The notes below the pieces were generated by a model. The model was given only the letters and a program-made list of their open reading frames with translations. It did not search any database and had not been told where the DNA came from. From Alphaproteobacteria bacterium (GTDB taxonomy: Bacteria > Pseudomonadota > Alphaproteobacteria > SHVV01), in NCBI GenBank assembly GCA_016869275.1, contig VGEO01000002.1:23491-87490 (forward strand): DNA of 64,000 nucleotides, written 5' to 3'. Position numbers and translations under genes: made by a program. Of this stretch, positions 58,947 to 64,000 are shown one piece after another; within the stretch, counting starts at the first letter, position 1, and each line of letters opens with the position of its first letter.

Positions 58947-59906
58947 GTGACCGCAACAACCGAAACCCGAGCCACCGGCGACCGCCACTTTCGCGCCCGT
59001 CGCCTCGCCCACGCCAACCTCTACGTCCGCGACCTCGCCCGCTCGATCGACTTCTACCACCGCGTGGTCGGCCTCGAGCGCACCTACAGCCTGCCGATAC
59101 CGAAGGCCGGGTTCTTGAGCAACGGCGCCTCGCACCACGATATCGGCCTCGTCGAGCTCGGCGGGCCGACCGCCCGCAAGACCGAGCCCGGGCTCAACCA
59201 CTTCGGCTTCGAGCTCGAGAACGAGACCGACCTGGTTGCCGGCTACCGGGCGGCCGTCGGCGCCGGCGTCAATTTTTATCGCACCGTCAACCATCACATC
59301 ACGCATAGCCTTTACGTCTTCGATCCCGACGGAAACTCGAACGAGATCTATGCCGACGTGACCACGGACTGGCGCACCGCGCGCGGGACCACGCCGACGC
59401 AGAAGTGGACGCCGGGCGAAACGCCGCCCTCGCCCGAGCGCAAATACGATCCCGATCCGGTCTACGTCCGCGTCGCCGGCGCAATGTTTCAGCCGCTCCG
59501 CATCACCCACGCGACGGTCGTCGGCAACGATTTCGAAGGCCTGTTCGATCACTACACCAGGGTCGTCGGATTGACCCCGATCGTCGGTGGCCGCGGGGCG
59601 CCGTTTGCCGCGCTCGCCGGCGCCTGCGGCTTCGGCGCCATCAACCTGTTCCGGGCGGTCGATGGCCAGGCCGCCGGCCTGCACCACATCGGATTCGAGA
59701 TGGCAAACGACGCCGATCTCGACGCGGGCCGCCGGAGCTTGCCGCGCACCGGAGCCGCCAAAGAGCGCGACGTCGATCATCCGCTCCGCCGCACCACCTT
59801 CGTTCGCGATCCCGACGGCATGATGATTGCTTTCTACGTCAACCGACCGAACTGGCGCGAGCGGCTGGGCAGCCTGGACGCCGCCACCGCGCTTTGGGTT
59901 GCCTGA
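58947..59906 (+). CDS. Two-domain VOC protein (extradiol/catechol 2,3-dioxygenase-like)
   Basis: ARRLAHANLYVRDLARSIDFYHRVVGLERTYS...GLNHFGFELENETDL...HSLYVFDPDGNSNEIYADV; second repeat ITHATVVGNDFEGLFDHYTRVVGL. GTG start. Confidence 0.88.
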   Translation: MTATTETRATGDRHFRARRLAHANLYVRDLARSIDFYHRVVGLERTYSLPIPKAGFLSNGASHHDIGLVELGGPTARKTEPGLNHFGFELENETDLVAGYRAAVGAGVNFYRTVNHHITHSLYVFDPDGNSNEIYADVTTDWRTARGTTPTQKWTPGETPPSPERKYDPDPVYVRVAGAMFQPLRITHATVVGNDFEGLFDHYTRVVGLTPIVGGRGAPFAALAGACGFGAINLFRAVDGQAAGLHHIGFEMANDADLDAGRRSLPRTGAAKERDVDHPLRRTTFVRDPDGMMIAFYVNRPNWRERLGSLDAATALWVA

Positions 59907-59931
59907 CGGCGGGGACGCGAGCAGGTTGCCT

Positions 59932-59957
59932 CGCGGGTTCGAATCCCTTCACCCACA
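59932..59957 (+). repeat. Degenerate tRNA 3'-end copy
   Basis: gcgggttcgaatcccttcacccac shares gggttcgaatcccttc with the tRNA-Gly T arm; lies just after the VOC stop codon. Confidence 0.6.
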
Positions 59958-60027
59958 ATAATTTCGCGCCACGCTTTAATGGGCTGATGACGCGTGCGAA
60001 CTGCGCGCGAGCCGTTCGCACCGAGTG

Positions 60028-60340
60028 TCAGTTATGGTTTAGTCCGTGTGGTGCACGCGTATGTGGACGCTCTTTCCAAGAGTTTTCTAGGCGCGTCAGC
60101 TCGCCCGCTTCCATATCAGGGGAAACCCGCTGCAAGATCGTGAATTTGAATGTTGTTGAGTTACGGCGCCGAAGAAGTTTATTCCCGCCATGACCCCCTG
60201 TGACGTAGTCGCGCCACCGACCAAGGAGATTATCGGCGCCAGACGCGGACCCTACGTAGCCTTTTCGGTCACGTCTTGCGTCCGTTCCGTCTCTGGTAGC
60301 TAACCACGTTATTTGAAGGTGTAGGAGACCATGTCGCGTC
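60028..60340 (-). pseudogene. GIY-YIG nuclease, C-terminal remnant
   Basis: KGYVGSASGADNLLGRWRDYVTGGHGGNKLLRRRNSTTFKFTILQRVSPDMEAGELTRLENSWKERPHTRAPHGLNHN*; the N-terminal GIY half is not recognisable. Confidence 0.65.
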
Positions 60341-60372
60341 TCGGCCTTCGGCTTAAAGGTAGGAAGGAGAGT

Positions 60373-60390
60373 CGCCCGCTCCGGTTTCAC
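60373..60390 (+). repeat. 18-bp copy of tRNA-Gly end plus flank (17/18 match)
   Basis: cgcccgctccggtttcac versus cgcccgctccagtttcac at 53590-53607. Confidence 0.65.
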
Positions 60391-60470
60391 GACAACGCGG
60401 TAAGGTAGCCACCCGGGTGGGTCGGCCGCACGCCGCATCCTCCTCGATTGTCCTTCGAGAAAAAACCGCC

Positions 60471-61865
60471 ATGACTATTTCGCCCGTCCCCCGCTCCGAC
60501 GTCCGCTCGCTGTTGCTGTCGCTCCGCACCTCGCGGCTCGCCGACGAGGCGCGTGCCGCCCGCAATCCGCACCTGCAGGCGGCGCTGGTCGAAGACAAGC
60601 GCATCGGCATGGCGATCGCCGTGTGGGCGCGCACCGCGGCGCTGGTCGTCATTGCCCTGATGCTGCCGTTCGTCAATCCGCGCTGGGAGGTTCTTTTCTA
60701 CGAGGCGTTGGTCGGGGCGTTCGTTGCGCTCGGCTGGTGGCAGCTCCGCGTCGCCCGCGTCGGCCAGTCGCGCGCCGAGCTCCTGCTCATCATCGCCGAT
60801 CTCCTGTTGCTCGCGCTCACCCTGCTCGTGCCCAATCCATTTGTCGGCGAGCCGTGGCCGACCGCGATGCAATACCGCTGGAACGGGTTCATCTACTTCT
60901 TCGTTCTTCTCGCCGCCGCGACCTTGGCCTATTCGTGGCGGACGGTGGCCACGATCGGGCTGTGGACGGCGCTCGCCTGGCTGATCGCCGCCGGCCTGCT
61001 CGCCGCCTTCGGGACGACGCTCCCCGGCATCTCGGAGGCCGTCGCCGCGGCGCTGCCGGCGTTCGAGCGCATCCGCCTGTTCCTCGACCCCAACGCGATC
61101 ATGTTCGAGTTCCGGGTCCAGGAAGCGGTCGTGTTCTTCCTGGTGGCGACGATCCTCGCGCTCAAGAGCCGGCGCGCGAACCAGCTCTTGTTCGATCAGG
61201 CCGAGCTCGCCGCCGAGCGCGCCAATCTCTCGCGCTACTTCCCGCCGACGCTGGTCGATGAGCTGGCGCAGAAGGCCAAGCCGTTCGGCGACGTGCGTTC
61301 GCAGGAGATCGCCGTCTTGTTCGCCGACATCGTCGGCTTCACCCGCTTCGCCGAAAGCCATCCGCCAGCCGAGGTGGTGGGCGTGCTCAGGCGCTACCAC
61401 GCGCTCCTCGAGCACGCCGTCTTCGCCAACCACGGCACCCTCGACAAGTTTCTGGGCGATGGCGTGATGACGACGTTCGGGACGCCGACGCCGACCGCGA
61501 ACGATGCCGCGAACGCGGTGCAGTGCGGGCTCGACATTCTGCGCGCGGTCGATGCCTGGAACGCCGAGCGCCAAGCGGCCGGCCAGCCGCCGATCCGGGT
61601 TTCGATCGGGCTCCACTACGGGCCGGCGATCCTGGGCGACATCGGCTCCGAGCGCCGGCTCGAATTCGCGACGCTCGGCGACACCGTCAACGTCGCGAGT
61701 CGGCTCGAGGGCAAGACCCGCGCGCTCGATTGCCGGTTGCTCGCGAGCGAAGCACTGATCGGGCGCCTGGGCGAGGGGCGCGCGCGCCTGACGGCGACGA
61801 TGAAGCCGAGCCCCGGCTTGCGGCTCCGCGGCCGCGCCCTGCCGCTCGACGCGTGGGCGGTTTGA
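60471..61865 (+). CDS. Adenylate/guanylate cyclase with N-terminal membrane region
   Basis: LSRYFPPTLVDELAQKAKPFGDVRSQEIAVLFADIVGFTRFAESHPP...GTLDKFLGDGVMTTFGTP...RLEFATLGDTVNVASRLEG. Confidence 0.93.
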   Translation: MTISPVPRSDVRSLLLSLRTSRLADEARAARNPHLQAALVEDKRIGMAIAVWARTAALVVIALMLPFVNPRWEVLFYEALVGAFVALGWWQLRVARVGQSRAELLLIIADLLLLALTLLVPNPFVGEPWPTAMQYRWNGFIYFFVLLAAATLAYSWRTVATIGLWTALAWLIAAGLLAAFGTTLPGISEAVAAALPAFERIRLFLDPNAIMFEFRVQEAVVFFLVATILALKSRRANQLLFDQAELAAERANLSRYFPPTLVDELAQKAKPFGDVRSQEIAVLFADIVGFTRFAESHPPAEVVGVLRRYHALLEHAVFANHGTLDKFLGDGVMTTFGTPTPTANDAANAVQCGLDILRAVDAWNAERQAAGQPPIRVSIGLHYGPAILGDIGSERRLEFATLGDTVNVASRLEGKTRALDCRLLASEALIGRLGEGRARLTATMKPSPGLRLRGRALPLDAWAV

Positions 61866-62002
61866 GTTCGGTCGGCTCGCTCTGCTCGCACCCCCCCTCC
61901 TGCGACGCAGTTGCATGCAGGGGGAGGGGGTTTCCGCCCAACGCAGAAATGTGGGAATCGAATAGTTGCGACGTAGGGGGAAGTTGGGGAGGGTGAATCG
62001 CC

Positions 62003-62333
62003 TCAGCGATCGACCTCGTCCATGAACGCCTCGGGGTAGCGCTCGCCGGCGGCGACTCCGGGCGGGTTGAGCGCGTCGATCTCTTGAATATCCGCGGCCG
62101 ATAGCTGGACGTCGACCCCGCCCAAGTTCTCCTCGACGTAGCGAACGCGATCGGCGCCCTGGATCGGCACAACGATCTTCTGCTTGGCGAAGATCCAGGC
62201 GAGCGCCAGTTGCGGCAGCGTGCACCGCTTCCGCTCCGCGTCGCCGTGGCTTGACGATCGGTCCGACGAAGCACGCGTTGTTGCCGCCGCCATAGACGTC
62301 GGCGGTGTCGAACAGGGTGACGACGCGCGAGCC
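62003..62333 (-). pseudogene. Aldo/keto reductase with internal deletion and frameshift
   Basis: N-part VVTLFDTADVYGGGNNACFVGPIVKP runs directly (frame changed) into C-part QLALAWIFAKQKIVVPIQGADRVRYVEENLGGVDVQLSAADIQEIDALNPPGVAAGERYPEAFMDEVDR*. Confidence 0.82.
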
Positions 62334-62334
62334 G

Positions 62335-62979
62335 CTACCACCGCTCCCAGTGCACGACCTCGGCGAGTGGGCGGCGCTCGGCCGGCTTGAAATCGGTGCC
62401 GATCGTATAGGCGACCGGCACGAGTCCGACCTGCATGACGCCCGGAGGGATTCCGAGCAGCGCCGCCGCCGCGTCGGCGCAGCGGAGGTGCAGCGTCGTC
62501 AGCACCGAGCCGAAGCCGCGGGCGCGGAGCGCCAACTGGAAACTCCACACCGCCGGAAAGATCGACCCCATCAACGACGGCCAGGCGAAGCCGGCGGTCG
62601 GTGCCGGCGGCAGCTCGGCGCGAACACACGGGATGACGTGGACCGGCACGTCTTGCAAACGCTCGGCGAGGTAGCGGGCCGAATCGAACACGCGGTGGTC
62701 CTGCGCGTTCCCCCCGGCTGCGACCTCGCGGGCGCGGTCGTCGAGATAGCTGCCGGCGCCCTGGCGATAGATGTCGGCGAGGGCGGCGCGCGTCGCCGGC
62801 TCGCTCACCACGATCCAGCGCCAGCCCTGGCGGTTGCCGCCGCTCGGCGCCTGGAGCGCGATCTCGAGACATTCGCGCACGACCGCGGGCGGCACCGGGC
62901 GGGTCAGGTCGAGGCGCTTCCTGACCGAACGCGTGGTCGTCAGCAGCCGATCGGTGATGGCGAGGTCGAACACCGTCAT
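62335..62979 (-). CDS. Nitroreductase family protein
   Basis: TTTRSVRKRLDLTRPVPPAVVRECLEIALQAPSGGNRQGWRWIVV...AYTIGTDFKPAERRPLAEVVHWERW. Confidence 0.9.
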   Translation of the reverse strand: MTVFDLAITDRLLTTTRSVRKRLDLTRPVPPAVVRECLEIALQAPSGGNRQGWRWIVVSEPATRAALADIYRQGAGSYLDDRAREVAAGGNAQDHRVFDSARYLAERLQDVPVHVIPCVRAELPPAPTAGFAWPSLMGSIFPAVWSFQLALRARGFGSVLTTLHLRCADAAAALLGIPPGVMQVGLVPVAYTIGTDFKPAERRPLAEVVHWERW

Positions 62980-63038
62980 CGCGTGGGCCCTCCGCGGCCG
63001 TTCCTGCTCAGGTCGCATGCGCCCGGCAACGCCGAGCG

Positions 63039-63420
63039 TCAGCGCCGCCGCGCCTTGCGCTTGGCGTAGCGGGCATCACGCGCCGCCTTCTGCTCCGCCT
63101 TGAGCGCGAGCGCCTTGGCCGCCGCCTCGATCCGCAACGCCTCGGTGCGGGCGGCTTGTTCGGCTTGTGCCGCGGCGTCCGCCGCTGCCTGCTCGGCCGC
63201 CCGGCGAGCGGCCTCGGCCTCGCGCGCGGCGGCCTCGGCGGCGCGTGCCGCCTCGCGCTCGACGGTCCGCGCTTCGCGGGCAACCGCGATCGCCGCGCGG
63301 GCTGCGCGTTGCTCGACGACGATCGGGTCGTCGGCGGCCGGCCGCGCCGCGAATTTCGCGAGCGCCGCCTGCTTGGCCGCCGCGGCGGCGGAGAGACGGT
63401 CGTTCCAGTCGGTGCCGCCG
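63039..63420 (-). CDS. DUF6481-like Ala/Arg/Glu-rich coiled-coil protein, start unresolved
   Basis: Frame not shown as an ORF with start: TDWNDRLSAAAAAKQAALAKFAARPAADDPIVVEQRAARAAIAVAREARTVEREAARAAEAAAREAEAARRAAEQ...ALKAEQKAARDARYAKRKARRR*. No good start codon found upstream. Confidence 0.55.
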
Positions 63421-63551
63421 GGAGCACCTCGGGCGGAGCGATGCGGCGAGCGGGCGATTGGACGGGCCTCTCGGTTGTCGGGCGGCGGTTCGAATCGAAC
63501 GCGCCTGATTTCAAGACTATCACGAAACAGCGGGCTCGACCTCGCGGCCGA

Positions 63552-63790
63552 TCAAGCCACGACCGAGAACAGGGCTCCGTCCACGCTCTTGAGCGGCGGC
63601 GTCACCGCTTCGCTCAAGTTGGCTTGCGCCAGATAGGTCCCGCGGATCGTCGCATCGGTCAGATTCGAGCCGCTCAAGTCGGCGGCCTTGAGCGTGGTCC
63701 GGCGGAACAGCGCGACCGACAAGTCGCGGCGCGCGAAGTCGGTGGCCGAGAGATCCTGGTCCTCGATCACCAGCCGCTTGCCTTCGAGCG
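63552..63790 (-). pseudogene. Pentapeptide-repeat protein fragment
   Basis: KRLVIEDQDLSATDFARRDLSVALFRRTTLKAADLSGSNLTDATIRGTYLAQANLSEAVTPPLKSVDGALFSVVA*; N-terminal side runs into antisense of the coxL-like sequence. Confidence 0.55.
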
Positions 63791-64000
63791 GATCGTGCGC
63801 GCCGCCTACCACCCGGTCGACTATCCGCCCGGGCTCGAGCCGGGGCTCGACGAGACGCTGTTCTACGACCCGACCGGCCGCAACACGCCCTCGGCGATGC
63901 ACCTCTGCACCGTGGTGGTCGACCCGGAAACCGGGCGCGTCGGTTTACGCGACTATTGGACGGTCGATGACGTCGGCCGCGTCATCAATCCGTTGGTGGT
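63780..64000 (+). pseudogene. Molybdopterin-binding CODH/xanthine dehydrogenase large-subunit fragment, 5'-truncated; continues past window
   Basis: FERIVRAAYHPVDYPPGLEPGLDETLFYDPTGRNTPSAMHLCTVVVDPETGRVGLRDYWTVDDVGRVINPLVV with no upstream domain. Confidence 0.65.

Noticed and set aside
62003-62872. 289-aa ORF as an intact protein
   Set aside because: Upstream portion is antisense/off-frame to the nitroreductase; only the last ~70 residues match an aldo/keto reductase.
63440-63530. ggttcgaatc T-loop-like string suggesting another tRNA end
   Set aside because: Flanking bases do not form a T stem or acceptor stem; likely chance.
1-64000. CRISPR array
   Set aside because: No series of regularly spaced repeats and no cas genes were seen.

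Overview
64 kb window from a GC-rich alphaproteobacterial chromosome; the gene order looks Rhodospirillales-like, which is an inference from holA-lptE-leuS, lolA-ftsK and the porin type. Most of it is ordinary housekeeping: holA (partial), lptE, leuS, a porin, YggS, L,D-transpeptidase, a response regulator, an Opp-type ABC transporter, xth, lolA, ftsK, a UbiH-type monooxygenase, LON/Trm112/thioredoxin proteins and a D-lactate-dehydrogenase-like FAD/Fe-S protein. Parts worth a second look: (1) a tRNA-Gly(GCC) locus at 53.5 kb whose 3' end is repeated exactly (39 bp) 1,074 bp downstream, bracketing one DUF6946-like gene, with two further degenerate tRNA-end copies at 59.9 and 60.4 kb; between them lie an aromatic-catabolism-like operon (Rieske oxygenase, hydrolase, extradiol/VOC dioxygenase) and a GIY-YIG nuclease remnant, and no integrase is visible; (2) a seven-gene glycan-like operon at 26.1-32.7 kb with 4-bp stop/start overlaps at most junctions; (3) a TPR-glycosyltransferase / GT9-like / sulfotransferase group at 7-11.6 kb; (4) several freshly decayed genes: a 2OG-Fe(II) oxygenase with two in-frame TAG codons and an 18-bp tandem duplication, an adenylate cyclase with two stops and several frameshifts, an internally deleted aldo/keto reductase, and a truncated-gene junction at the right edge. 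All family names are from reading translated motifs by eye; no database search was run.
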